A stretch of 34,069 bases of DNA. Origin: Syntrophales bacterium. GTDB taxonomy: Bacteria; Desulfobacterota; Syntrophia; Syntrophales; UBA4778. Under the pieces are notes generated by a model. The model was not told where the DNA came from and made no database searches. It saw only the letters and a program-made list of their open reading frames with translations. The stretch covers positions 1 through 34,069 of the forward strand of contig JAQTPK010000031.1 in NCBI GenBank assembly GCA_028712885.1. The letters run 5' to 3'. This document shows positions 8,484-16,354 of the stretch, in pieces. The stretch's first letter is position 1; every line of letters starts with the position of its first letter. Position numbers and translations under genes: made by a program.

Positions 8484-9068
8484 TCACAGGGTTCCCTTTG
8501 TTGAAAGGACGCCCTTGATTCTGCTGTCGCCGGCAACCGCCACGTTCAAGGCGCGTGCAAATGCTTTGAACATGGCTTCCGCCCTGTGGTGATTATTGTT
8601 ACCATATAGAAGGTTGACATGCAAGGTGATTTCGCCATTATCAACAAAGGCTTTCAGGAATTCTTTGATCAGCTCCGGATCGAAATCTCCGATTTTCTGC
8701 GGCTCGAATTCCATATTGAAGACCAGGCATGACCGGCCGGACAGGTCAATACTGACGCCGCACAGACTCTCGTCCATGGGAATCACAGCCGATCCGTAGC
8801 GGGTTATCCCTTCTTTCGTCCCCAGGGCCTTTTTGACCGCCTTGCCGAGACAAATCCCGATATCCTCCACCAGGTGATGGTAATCAACCCGGGTGTCGCC
8901 TTTCCCTTCCAGAACCATATCAAACAGGCCGTGCCGGGAAAAAAGGGCGAGCATGTGATCCAGGAAGGGGATGGAAGTGGAAATCCTGTAGTCTCCCGAT
9001 CCGTCCAGGTTCATTTCGAGAGAAATCTCGGTCTCCGAGGTCTTCCGGTCAATCTTGGCTTTACGCAT
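8484..9068 (-). CDS. hisB: Imidazoleglycerol-phosphate dehydratase
   Basis: A 194-residue monofunctional HisB that dehydrates imidazole-glycerol phosphate in histidine synthesis. Metal-binding histidine motifs are present: DHMLALFSRHG near 38, DYHHLVEDIG near 63 and NNNHHRAEAMFK near 158. There is no phosphatase domain, so a separate histidinol phosphatase is needed. The start ATG at 9068 has AAGG nine bases upstream; an ATG three codons earlier (9077) is possible but has AAGG directly abutting. It follows hisG across a repeat. Confidence 0.97.
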   Translation of the reverse strand: MRKAKIDRKTSETEISLEMNLDGSGDYRISTSIPFLDHMLALFSRHGLFDMVLEGKGDTRVDYHHLVEDIGICLGKAVKKALGTKEGITRYGSAVIPMDESLCGVSIDLSGRSCLVFNMEFEPQKIGDFDPELIKEFLKAFVDNGEITLHVNLLYGNNNHHRAEAMFKAFARALNVAVAGDSRIKGVLSTKGTL

Positions 9069-9079
9069 AGCTGCCATCC

Positions 9080-9171
9080 TTGGACTAAGGGCAAAGGGCT
9101 AAGAAAAAATTCCGAATTTCAACTGAGACCACCCCATCCTTTTGCCTTTAGTCTTCTGCCTTATGCCCTTA
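9080..9171. repeat. Inverted low-complexity repeat, AAGGGCAAAGGGCTAAG vocabulary
   Basis: Words ACTAAGGGCAAAGGGCTAAG (9085-9104) on the left face TTTTGCCTTTAGTCTTCTGC and CTTATGCCCTTA (9139-9171) on the right, their approximate reverse complement. It fills the hisG-hisB gap and touches the hisG stop. The same vocabulary is at 30915-31008. Confidence 0.75.
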
Positions 9172-10044
9172 TCATATTACCTTGTTCAGCGAGTACTCGA
9201 TAATCCCTTCCGCGCCGGCTTCCTGCAGCAGGGGAATGAGTTCCCGCACGATGCTCCTGTTGATGACCGTTTCGACCGCAAACCATTCTTCATTGAACAG
9301 ACCCGAGATCGTCGGCGCCTTCAGCGAGGGCAGAAGCAGAATCACGCGTCCGAGATTTTCTTTCGATACGTTCAGCTTTATTCCGACCTTGTCCAGGGCC
9401 TGGAGAGATCCGTTGAGGAGAAGGCGTATCTGTTCCATCTTTTTTCTTTTCCACTGATCCGCGCAGGCCTGCCTGTTCGCAATCAGCTGCGGATTGGTCT
9501 TCATCAGCTCATGGACAACCCTCAGTTTGTTTGCCCTTATCGTGCTGCCGGTTTCGGTAACTTCCACAATGGCGTCGACCAGTCCTTCGACTACTTTCGC
9601 CTCGGTCGCCCCCCAGGAAAACTCGATATGGACGCGAATGCCCATCTCTTCAAAGTACCTTCTGGTGAAGTTGACCAACTCCGTGGAGATCCTTTTCCCA
9701 TCGAGATCCCTGATATCCTGAATGGGCGAATCTTCCCTGACGACGAGGACCCAGCGGGCCCGGCCTGCGGATACTTTGGAATAAACGAGATCCTGCAGAA
9801 CCTCCACTTGGGATCCGTTTTCCATGATCCAGTCCCGGCCGGTCAGTCCGAGATCGAGCGTCCCGTCTTCCACGTAACGGGACATTTCCTGCGCCCTGAC
9901 CAGCGTGCACGAAATCTCCTCGTCGTCTATATCGGGAAAGTAACTGCGGCTGTCGTAAGTTATCCGCCAGCCCGCCCTTTTGAAAAGATCGATCGTATTC
10001 GCTTCGAGGCTGCCCTTGGGTATCCCCAGTTTCAGCTTTCTCAT
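9172..10044 (-). CDS. hisG: ATP phosphoribosyltransferase, long form
   Basis: A 290-residue HisG that joins ATP and PRPP in the first step of histidine synthesis. The start [14 protein letters not shown] and the PRPP-site stretch [14 protein letters not shown] near residue 170 are typical. The length marks the long form with a C-terminal ACT-like regulatory domain, so no HisZ partner is expected. The start ATG (10042-10044) overlaps the hisI stop by four bases (ATGA). A much longer frame upstream is only an overlap with hisI. Confidence 0.97.
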   Translation of the reverse strand: MRKLKLGIPKGSLEANTIDLFKRAGWRITYDSRSYFPDIDDEEISCTLVRAQEMSRYVEDGTLDLGLTGRDWIMENGSQVEVLQDLVYSKVSAGRARWVLVVREDSPIQDIRDLDGKRISTELVNFTRRYFEEMGIRVHIEFSWGATEAKVVEGLVDAIVEVTETGSTIRANKLRVVHELMKTNPQLIANRQACADQWKRKKMEQIRLLLNGSLQALDKVGIKLNVSKENLGRVILLLPSLKAPTISGLFNEEWFAVETVINRSIVRELIPLLQEAGAEGIIEYSLNKVI

Positions 10045-10433
10045 TTGTAAATCTCCTCCGGGTCGAAAACTTTCTGTCCCGCGATCTCGACCCCGTCCCT
10101 GCGTATGCGCCGGAAAAAGCAGGAACGATACCCGGTGTGGCATGCGGCGCCCCCGATCTGTTCCACCTTCAGCAGAATTACATCCTGATCGCAATCGATC
10201 AGAATATCCCGCACGAACTGCACGTTCCCCGACTGCTCGCCCTTGACCCAGAGGCGGGACCGCGACCTGCTCCAGTAGGTTGCCTTGCCGGTCTCGACGG
10301 TTCTGTCCCACGCTTCCCTGTTCATATAGGCCAGCATCAGGACCTCCCCGGTCTTCTCGTCCTGAACTATGGCCGGGACGAGGCCGGCGCCCTTGTCAAA
10401 ATCGGGTTCGATTTTTTTTTCGTTTATATCCAT
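10041..10433 (-). CDS. hisI: Phosphoribosyl-AMP cyclohydrolase
   Basis: About 130 residues; hydrolyses the adenine ring of phosphoribosyl-AMP in histidine synthesis. Visible motifs are [27 protein letters not shown], and the metal ligands in DCDQD and [14 protein letters not shown]. It has no HisE domain, so phosphoribosyl-ATP pyrophosphatase must be elsewhere. The start is uncertain: ATG at 10433 fits the family best (MDINEKKI), but in-frame ATGs at 10439 and 10448 are possible and none has a clear ribosome site. It is the first histidine gene of the cluster and is translationally coupled to hisG. Confidence 0.95.
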   Translation of the reverse strand: MDINEKKIEPDFDKGAGLVPAIVQDEKTGEVLMLAYMNREAWDRTVETGKATYWSRSRSRLWVKGEQSGNVQFVRDILIDCDQDVILLKVEQIGGAACHTGYRSCFFRRIRRDGVEIAGQKVFDPEEIYK

Positions 10434-10522
10434 TGCCATCACCGTCATCGGGTTTCAGCGCGACTGATAGATAGTTGAAACAATTTGAGAAATCAAGTTA
10501 ATTTTTGAAATCAGAGCTCAAT

Positions 10523-10734
10523 GATTCCAGGGTCCAAGGGGTCAAGGACGCCGAAAGCCTGCGCCTCCAGGGCTCGATCCGGATCGATATGATCCTTTGC
10601 TATTGATATAAATAGCCATTTCACCTTGCCGAAAGAAAAATCTTGTGTTATTAGCATAAAAAGTCAAAGTTAATATGGGACCAAGATCCAGATCCTGCTC
10701 GCAGTCACTTGGACCCTCGAACCCCTGAATCCTC
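10523..10734. repeat. Divergent intergenic region with split inverted repeat, GGGTCCAAGGGGTCAAGG vocabulary
   Basis: The roughly 300-base space between hisI (minus) and the small membrane gene (plus) holds two repeat blocks. One at 10523-10546 uses the words GGGTCCAAGG and GGTCAAGG. The other at 10677-10734 contains the complementary CACTTGGACCCTCGAACCCC. The bases between are AT-rich. A weak hisI promoter candidate on the minus strand near 10465-10495 (TTGATT, 17 bases, TATCTA) is not convincing. Confidence 0.6.
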
Positions 10735-10748
10735 TAAGGAGGACTACC

Positions 10749-11045
10749 ATGACCGTCCTGGCCGGAGGCGCCGCAGCATGTTTCCTGGGTCTGATCGGAC
10801 TCTTGTTCTGGTGGAGAGAGTTTTTCATTATCCTGAAGGGCGGAATACCGATAATTCTGCTGCTGGGAGGAATCCTGGCGGTCTATGTCGGACTCGATGA
10901 AGTACGGGACAAGATGCGCGAGGAGCGCGAAAAGGAAAAGGAAGAACTGAACAAGGCCAAGGAAGAGCTGGAAAGAGCCAAGGCGGAAGCCGACCGGTAT
11001 CGCGAAGAACTGGAAAAAGTACGGTCCGAGCCAAAGCCGGAATAA
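10749..11045 (+). CDS. Small membrane protein with charged coiled-coil tail
   Basis: 98 residues. Two hydrophobic segments (about 3-20 and 28-48) are followed by a long Glu/Lys/Arg-rich helix with coiled-coil character (about 52-98). The start is secure because AAGGAGG lies seven bases before the ATG. I do not recognise a family. The topology suggests a small inner-membrane protein with a cytoplasmic helix. It precedes the liv operon but is separated from it by a promoter-like site and a stem-loop, so it is probably its own unit. Confidence 0.75.
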   Translation: MTVLAGGAAACFLGLIGLLFWWREFFIILKGGIPIILLLGGILAVYVGLDEVRDKMREEREKEKEELNKAKEELERAKAEADRYREELEKVRSEPKPE

Positions 11046-11067
11046 TTCTCCCTCTGCCGGAAAAATC

Positions 11068-11096
11068 TTGACAGTGGGCGTAAAATGGCCTAAATG
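11068..11096 (+). promoter_or_regulatory. Candidate promoter before livK
   Basis: TTGACA (11068-11073), 17 bases, then TAAATG (11091-11096). The -35 is perfect and the -10 is poor. It lies about 190 bases before livK and would give a long leader containing the 11183-11211 hairpin. Confidence 0.4.
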
Positions 11097-11182
11097 CATC
11101 CGAAGACATTATAACTGGTTGAATATGAATAAGAAAAGCCGCTTTAATCCTTCCCCGTTTTATCTGACCTACATGTATTAAT

Positions 11183-11211
11183 GCCTGCAGCCCGCGTCCG
11201 GGCATGCAGGC
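11183..11211 (+). other. GC-rich stem-loop in the livK leader
   Basis: GCCTGCA pairs with TGCAGGC and GCCCG with CGGGC around a four-base loop, with one bulged base. No T-run follows, so this is not a standard terminator. It could be a leader structure or a pause site. Confidence 0.5.
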
Positions 11212-11281
11212 GAACCTGATTTACCCGCGTTGTTCCCAATCATAAATACTCGTGATTATCATACTTAAAAGGAGGAGAGAG

Positions 11282-12427
11282 ATGAAGAAGAGTATATTTC
11301 TATGCCTGTTCATGCTTGCTGTGATGATGGTGCTGACGGCGGGGCCCGCTGTGGCGGCGCCTCCCGTCAAGATCGGGGCCCTTTTCTCCGTCACCGGCCC
11401 CGCCTCATTCCTGGGCGAACCCGAGCGCAACACCGCCCAGATGGTGGCGGACGATATTAACCGCTCCGGAGGAATCAATGGCCGCAAGGTACAGCTCATC
11501 GTTTACGATACCCAGGGAGACGCCACCAAGGCGGTGCAGGCGGCCAACCGTCTCATCAAGGATGATAAGGTATCCGCCATCATAGGTCCCAGCATCACGG
11601 GCGATACGATGGCCGTTATTCCCGTCGTGGAAAAGGCCGGCATCCCGCTGATTTCCTGCGCCGCGGGCATAAAGATAACCGAGCCGGTGAAAAAATGGGT
11701 ATTCAAGACCGCCCAGAACGATTCCCTCGCCGTTTCCAGGATTTATGAATATATGCAGAAAAACAGGATCAACAAGGTGGCGCTGCTGACCGTGTCCGAT
11801 TCGTTCGGTTCGTCAGGCCGCGAACAGCTTGTCATGCAGGCGAAGGCCTTCGGGATCCAAATTATTTCCAATGAGACGTACGGGCCCAAAGATACTGACA
11901 TGACTGCGCAACTGACGAAAATCCGCGGTACGGGCGCTCAGGCGATCATCTGCTGGGGCACCAATCCGGGCCCGGCTGTCGTAGCCCGCAACACCAGGCA
12001 ATTAGGCCTGAAAATCCCCCTCTTCATGAGCCACGGCGTCTCCTCCAGGAAATTCATCGAGCTGGCGGGGAATGCCGCAGAAGGAATAAGTCTTCCGTCC
12101 GGAAGGGTGCTGGTTGCGAATCTTCTGCCGAGCTCCGATCGCCAGAAGAAAAACCTCCTCAAATATAAGAGAGACTACATGAAACGTTTCGGAACCGAGG
12201 GAGATCACTTCGGGGGGCATGCCTGGGATGCGATGATGCTTCTCAAAACGGCCATTGAAAAAGGCGGGGATTCTCCGGCTGCCATTCGCAGCCAGCTCGA
12301 AGGCATCCGGAATTTCTCAGGTATCGGAGGAATCTTTTCCTTCTCGCCCCAAGACCATGCAGGGCTGACAAAAGACGCCTTCGTCCTCGTGCAGGTGAAG
12401 AAGAAGAACTGGGTTCTTATGAAGTAA
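11282..12427 (+). CDS. livK: Branched-chain amino acid-type ABC transporter, periplasmic binding protein
   Basis: A 381-residue type I solute-binding protein. The signal peptide MKKSIFLCLFMLAVMMVLTA ends near AVAA (about residue 25). The mature domain starts VKIGALFSVTGPASFLG and contains AANRLIKDDKVSAIIGP, the usual Leu/Ile/Val-binding family pattern. The start ATG at 11282 has AGGAGGAG directly upstream. In Desulfobacterota such proteins often bind aromatic or fatty acids rather than Leu/Ile/Val, and the paaK gene at the operon end suggests an aromatic acid here (inference). A terminator-like hairpin follows, so livK may be made in excess over the membrane parts. Confidence 0.93.
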   Translation: MKKSIFLCLFMLAVMMVLTAGPAVAAPPVKIGALFSVTGPASFLGEPERNTAQMVADDINRSGGINGRKVQLIVYDTQGDATKAVQAANRLIKDDKVSAIIGPSITGDTMAVIPVVEKAGIPLISCAAGIKITEPVKKWVFKTAQNDSLAVSRIYEYMQKNRINKVALLTVSDSFGSSGREQLVMQAKAFGIQIISNETYGPKDTDMTAQLTKIRGTGAQAIICWGTNPGPAVVARNTRQLGLKIPLFMSHGVSSRKFIELAGNAAEGISLPSGRVLVANLLPSSDRQKKNLLKYKRDYMKRFGTEGDHFGGHAWDAMMLLKTAIEKGGDSPAAIRSQLEGIRNFSGIGGIFSFSPQDHAGLTKDAFVLVQVKKKNWVLMK

Positions 12428-12457
12428 ACAGGTATTGGGTATTGGGTATTGGGTATT

Positions 12458-12512
12458 GGGCGTCAGGCGTTGGGTTACGTTACAGAATCCAACCCTGACG
12501 CCCGGTTTTTTT
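12458..12512 (+). terminator. Intrinsic terminator/attenuator between livK and livH, built from repeat
   Basis: GGGCGTCAGG (12458-12467) pairs with CCTGACGCCC (12494-12503) and GTTGG (12469-12473) with CCAAC (12489-12493), one bulge, followed by seven T (12506-12512). Just upstream are four tandem copies of TATTGGG (about 12433-12460), a low-complexity word array. It would let most transcripts end after livK. Confidence 0.8.
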
Positions 12513-12624
12513 CAAAAATCAGAAAATTCGACATATCAAAGACTGTTCAGGCGGGAATAAGTTTGATATGCATACCGCCGGAAGTTATGAACAGAATTAT
12601 GGATTGAGCAAGACCCTTAATTGA

Positions 12625-13506
12625 ATGGAAGCTTTCGGGGAAATATTCCAGTACATCCTGTCCGGTTTTTCGACCGGAGCGATCTATGCGCTGATCGGAT
12701 TCGGCTTTGCCGTCATTTATAATTCCACCGGGATCATCAATTTCGCCCAGGGGGAATTCGTGATGCTCGGCGGCCTGGCGACTATATTCTTTATAAATAT
12801 GAATTTCCCGCTCCCGGTGTCTGTTATTTTCGCCATCGCAACAGCGACGCTCACCGGAGTGGTTTTTGAGCGGCTGGCTATCCGGCCCCTGAAAAACGCC
12901 ACCCCCCTGAACCTGGTGCTCATTACCATCGGGGCAAGTATTCTCATCCGGGGCGGGGCCATGCTGATGTGGGGAAAAGACACGCATGTCCTGCCGTCTT
13001 TTTCGGGAAGCGATCCCATTTACATCGCAGACGCGACTATCCTGCCGCAGCATCTCTGGATATTCTCGATAACCGTCCTGATCATTGCGGCCAGCCGGAT
13101 GTTCTTCAACCGCAGCATCACCGGCAAGGCCATGCGCGCGTGCGCTTACAACCGTGAGGCGGCGGGACTCGTGGGCATCGACGTAAAGAAGATGGTTCTG
13201 TTTTCTTTCATCATCAGCTCGGCGATAGGCTCGCTGGCCGGGATCATCATTGCGCCGCTGACCATGTCCTCCTACGATGTAGGGGTCATGCTGGGTCTGA
13301 AAGGATTTTGCGCGGCCATCATCGGCGGGATGAGCAACGGGGCGGGGACCGTGATCGGAGGGCTTCTGCTCGGCATCCTCGAATCGCTCGGCGCAGGCTT
13401 CATTTCCGCCAGCTACAAGGACGCCATTGCATTTATCATTCTCCTGCTTATCCTCTTTTTCAGGCCGGAGGGGATTTTCCGGAAAGATGAGACGGAGCGG
13501 GTTTAG
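12625..13506 (+). CDS. livH: Branched-chain amino acid-type ABC transporter permease
   Basis: A 293-residue integral membrane protein of the LivH family with about eight hydrophobic segments. The start region GAIYALIGFGFAVIYNSTG followed by NFAQGEFVMLGG is the family signature, as is GFCAAIIGGMSNGAG near 230. It forms the inner-membrane channel with LivM. The ATG at 12625 has no clear ribosome site. A 400-codon open frame on the opposite strand is a shadow. Confidence 0.94.
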   Translation: MEAFGEIFQYILSGFSTGAIYALIGFGFAVIYNSTGIINFAQGEFVMLGGLATIFFINMNFPLPVSVIFAIATATLTGVVFERLAIRPLKNATPLNLVLITIGASILIRGGAMLMWGKDTHVLPSFSGSDPIYIADATILPQHLWIFSITVLIIAASRMFFNRSITGKAMRACAYNREAAGLVGIDVKKMVLFSFIISSAIGSLAGIIIAPLTMSSYDVGVMLGLKGFCAAIIGGMSNGAGTVIGGLLLGILESLGAGFISASYKDAIAFIILLLILFFRPEGIFRKDETERV

Positions 13507-13512
13507 GAGGGT

Positions 13513-14478
13513 ATGACCGAAGCCAAGAGAGACATATTGGGATTCCTGCTCTTTGCCGCAGCCGTTCTGATTGCGCCCTTTTTCTTCGCGGACAGCTATA
13601 TTCTGAATGTGCTCGTCTTTGTCGGCATCAACACGCTGCTGGCAGTCGCTCTCAACCTCCTGCTCGGATTCGCCGGCCAGATATCCCTGGGTCACGCGGC
13701 TTTCTTCGGCCTGGGGGCATATATCTCCGGCGTAATGACTGCGGCCCATTCCTTCGATCCCTGGCTCGCCATGCTGATTGCGGCCGTCTCAACGGGAGTT
13801 GCGGCGTTCATAATCGGATTTCCCATCCTGAAGCTTAAAGGCCATTACCTCGCCATGGCCACTCTCGGCTTCGGAATAATCGTCTATATAGTTTTCAATG
13901 AGACAGTCGATCTCACGGGAGGACCGTCCGGCCTGCCTGGAATTCCCAATCTCTCTCTGGGAGAATTCTCATTCGACAACGACATTAAAAATTTTTACCT
14001 GATCTGGGCCTTTACCCTCCTGGCGATGAGGATCTCACTGAACCTGTACCGGTCGAGAATCGGCAGGGCGCTCCGGGCTATTCACGATTCCGAAGTTGCG
14101 GCGAGGGTTGCGGGCGTAAACGTCAAAAACCTTAAAGTGCAGATCTTCACCATGTCCGCGGTTATTTCAGCACTGGCCGGCAGTTTGTACGCCCACACGA
14201 TGACGTTCATCTCGCCGGCCTCTTTCGGATTCAATTTTTCAGTGGAACTGGTGACAATGGTGATCATCGGAGGCCTCGGAAGCGTCTACGGATCTTTCAT
14301 GGGGGCCGCCATTCTGACTCTGCTTCCGGAATTCCTGCGGATTTTTCACGACTACGATATAATCGTGTACGGGCTCCTCCTGATTTTAATAATCATGTTC
14401 ATGCCGGGCGGACTGGCGGGAGGATTCCGCACGGCTCTCGAACGCCTGAGCCGGTCAAGAAAACAGGGCGCGGATTGA
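13513..14478 (+). CDS. livM: Branched-chain amino acid-type ABC transporter permease
   Basis: A 321-residue LivM-family membrane protein. Typical motifs are NLLLGFAGQISLGHAAFFGLG near residue 48, LTGGPSGLPGIP near 136, and the C-terminal GGLGSVYGSFMGA near 254. It pairs with LivH as the transport channel. The ATG follows the livH stop by six bases with AGGAGG between, so the two are co-translated. Confidence 0.95.
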   Translation: MTEAKRDILGFLLFAAAVLIAPFFFADSYILNVLVFVGINTLLAVALNLLLGFAGQISLGHAAFFGLGAYISGVMTAAHSFDPWLAMLIAAVSTGVAAFIIGFPILKLKGHYLAMATLGFGIIVYIVFNETVDLTGGPSGLPGIPNLSLGEFSFDNDIKNFYLIWAFTLLAMRISLNLYRSRIGRALRAIHDSEVAARVAGVNVKNLKVQIFTMSAVISALAGSLYAHTMTFISPASFGFNFSVELVTMVIIGGLGSVYGSFMGAAILTLLPEFLRIFHDYDIIVYGLLLILIIMFMPGGLAGGFRTALERLSRSRKQGAD

Positions 14479-14479
14479 T

Positions 14480-15232
14480 ATGCTTGAGATCAGGGGAATG
14501 ACAAAAAAATTCGGCGGGCTGATTGCTCTCGATGATGTTTCGATGTCGGTCGGGAAAGGCTCGATAACCGGAATAATAGGACCGAACGGCGCCGGCAAAA
14601 CCACTCTTTTCAATATAGTCACAGGCCTTTATACCCGTTCCTCCGGAGAGGTTTACCTGGAAGGGACGGATGTTTCCGGGTACGCCCCGGAGAATCTTGC
14701 CCGGCTCGGTCTGGTCCGGACCTTCCAGAATGTAGAGCTGTTCGGAAGGATGACCGTGCTGGAGAATGTGATGGTCGGCCTCCATACCAGAAGCAGGAGC
14801 GGTATCTTTTCCTGCAGCCTCAAATGGCCCACGCACATCATGGAAGAGAAGCGCATTCGGGATGAAGCGATGCAGCGGCTTGAATTCACCGGAATGACCG
14901 GCATAGCGGACATCCCGGCGGGAAGCCTCCCGTTCGGAATGGGACGGCGGCTGGAAATCGCCAGGGCCCTGGCCCCCGGCCCGAAAATCATGCTCATGGA
15001 CGAGCCCGCGGCGGGCCTCAACAGCCGGGAAACTCTCGATCTGGCGGACCTGATCAGAAAGATCCGGGACGCGGGCACTACCGTCGTCCTGGTGGAGCAT
15101 GACATGGAACTGGTCATGGACGTATGCGAGACAATAGTGGTCCTGAACCTCGGACGCAAGCTGGCGGAAGGCGCTCCGCGCGAGATTCAGGAGAACCCGG
15201 CTGTTATCGCCGCCTATCTGGGGGAAGAATAA
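14480..15232 (+). CDS. livG: Branched-chain amino acid-type ABC transporter ATP-binding protein
   Basis: A 250-residue ATPase. Walker A is GPNGAGKTT near residue 35, Walker B is IMLMDEPAAGL near 170, and the switch histidine is in VLVEHDMELV near 205. The signature loop reads LPFGMGRRLEIARAL, the usual LivG variant. It begins one base after livM ends. It drives transport together with LivF. Confidence 0.95.
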   Translation: MLEIRGMTKKFGGLIALDDVSMSVGKGSITGIIGPNGAGKTTLFNIVTGLYTRSSGEVYLEGTDVSGYAPENLARLGLVRTFQNVELFGRMTVLENVMVGLHTRSRSGIFSCSLKWPTHIMEEKRIRDEAMQRLEFTGMTGIADIPAGSLPFGMGRRLEIARALAPGPKIMLMDEPAAGLNSRETLDLADLIRKIRDAGTTVVLVEHDMELVMDVCETIVVLNLGRKLAEGAPREIQENPAVIAAYLGEE

Positions 15233-15235
15233 AAG

Positions 15236-15440
15236 ACGAAGTTGCGAAGATAAGAAGATGCGAAGATGCGAAACAAATCCCAAATTAATCCCAAATCCCA
15301 AACAAATTCCAATTTCAAAATTCGAATCACAGAACATGTCTTTCAAGGAACCAGTCTTTCTATTTTAGATGTCATCCTGAGCCTGTCGAAGGATGGTGCT
15401 TGGGATTTGGGATTTTCAACAGGGATTCAGGATTTGAATT
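15236..15440. repeat. Composite intergenic repeat: GATGCGAAGATG, AAATCCCAAATT and CTGAGCCTGTCGAAGGATG words
   Basis: This roughly 210-base gap between livG and livF contains no gene. It starts with GCGAAGATAAGAAGATGCGA-type words (15242-15275), then AAATCCCAAATTAATCCCAA-type words (15274-15330). A REP-like GTCATCCTGAGCCTGTCGAA element follows (about 15370-15395), and the region ends with the reverse complement CTTGGGATTTGGGATTTTC (15399-15417). The outer words form an inverted pair around the REP-like core. livF begins directly after it. Confidence 0.75.
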
Positions 15441-15443
15441 GCC

Positions 15444-16187
15444 ATGCTTGTCATTAAAAACTTGAATACATACTATGGTCAGGTGCACGTTTTAAAGAAC
15501 GTATCGCTGCACCTGCGTGAAGGAGAGATCGTAGCGCTGATCGGGGCGAACGGCGCCGGCAAAACCACTCTGCTCAATACAGTGTCCGGAATCACGCCCG
15601 CCCGCAGCGGCATTGTATCCTATAGGGGATTGCCGGTTCAGGATCTTCCGCCCCACAGGATAGTGGGCCTGGGTGTTTCGCAGGTCCCCGAAGGAAGACA
15701 GGTATTCAAGCCCCTCGTTGTGGAGGAGAACCTGGAGCTTGGCGCATATCTGCTGCACCGGAACAAAGAGGGGAAGGAGGAAGCAAAAAAGAACCTGCAG
15801 ATGGTTTACGAGCTTTTCCCCGTGCTCGCGGAAAGGCGCAGGCAACCCGCGGGGACGCTCTCGGGAGGAGAGCAGCAGATGCTTGCCGTCGGGCGAGCTC
15901 TCATGGCCGGACCCAGGCTTCTTCTGCTGGACGAACCGTCGATGGGCCTGGCGCCGCTGATCGTCCAGGAAATATTCAGGGTCATCAGGAGCCTGGTGGA
16001 GGAAAGGAAAACGACCATTCTGATCGTGGAACAGAACGCAAAAGCGGCGTTGAACCTGGCGGATCGCGGGTACGTACTGGATACGGGAAAGATAATCATG
16101 GAGGGCGCGGCCTCGGACCTCCTGGTCAACAGGGATGTCCAGAGGGCGTATTTAGGCCGGGACAAAAAAGAAATCTGGGAGCGATAG
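15444..16187 (+). CDS. livF: Branched-chain amino acid-type ABC transporter ATP-binding protein
   Basis: A 247-residue ATPase. Walker A is GANGAGKTT near 36, the signature is LSGGEQQMLAVGRAL near 138, Walker B is LLLLDEPSMGLAP near 158, and the switch His is replaced by Gln in IVEQNAKAAL, as is usual for LivF. VPEGRQVF near 91 is also a LivF marker. The ATG at 15444 has no good ribosome site and comes immediately after the composite repeat. An AT-rich hairpin (AAAATAG/CTATTTT, about 16220-16241) follows the gene as a weak terminator candidate. Confidence 0.95.
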   Translation: MLVIKNLNTYYGQVHVLKNVSLHLREGEIVALIGANGAGKTTLLNTVSGITPARSGIVSYRGLPVQDLPPHRIVGLGVSQVPEGRQVFKPLVVEENLELGAYLLHRNKEGKEEAKKNLQMVYELFPVLAERRRQPAGTLSGGEQQMLAVGRALMAGPRLLLLDEPSMGLAPLIVQEIFRVIRSLVEERKTTILIVEQNAKAALNLADRGYVLDTGKIIMEGAASDLLVNRDVQRAYLGRDKKEIWER

Positions 16188-16264
16188 CCGGCTGAATATA
16201 ACAACAAAAACGTCCAATAAAAAATAGTATCGCTATTTTATGTATTTGTGTGGGGCATGTATAT

Positions 16265-16331
16265 GTGAAAGGTAAACAGTAAAAAAGTATTCAGCTGAGG
16301 CGCTTTCATTTTTCACTTTTTACATTTCACT
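16265..16331. repeat. Inverted low-complexity repeat, GTGAAAGGTAAACAG vocabulary
   Basis: The left arm 16265-16288 and right arm 16308-16331 (CATTTTTCACTTTTTACATT and on) are near reverse complements around a 19-base loop. The vocabulary is the same as around rnpB. It lies just before the paaK ribosome site. Confidence 0.8.
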
Positions 16332-16354
16332 ACGCCGATATTAAGGAGACTGAA

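Noticed and set aside
12547-13749. 400-codon open frame on the strand opposite livH
   Set aside because: Shadow of a GC-rich membrane-protein gene. No domain is visible and the plus-strand LivH is unambiguous.
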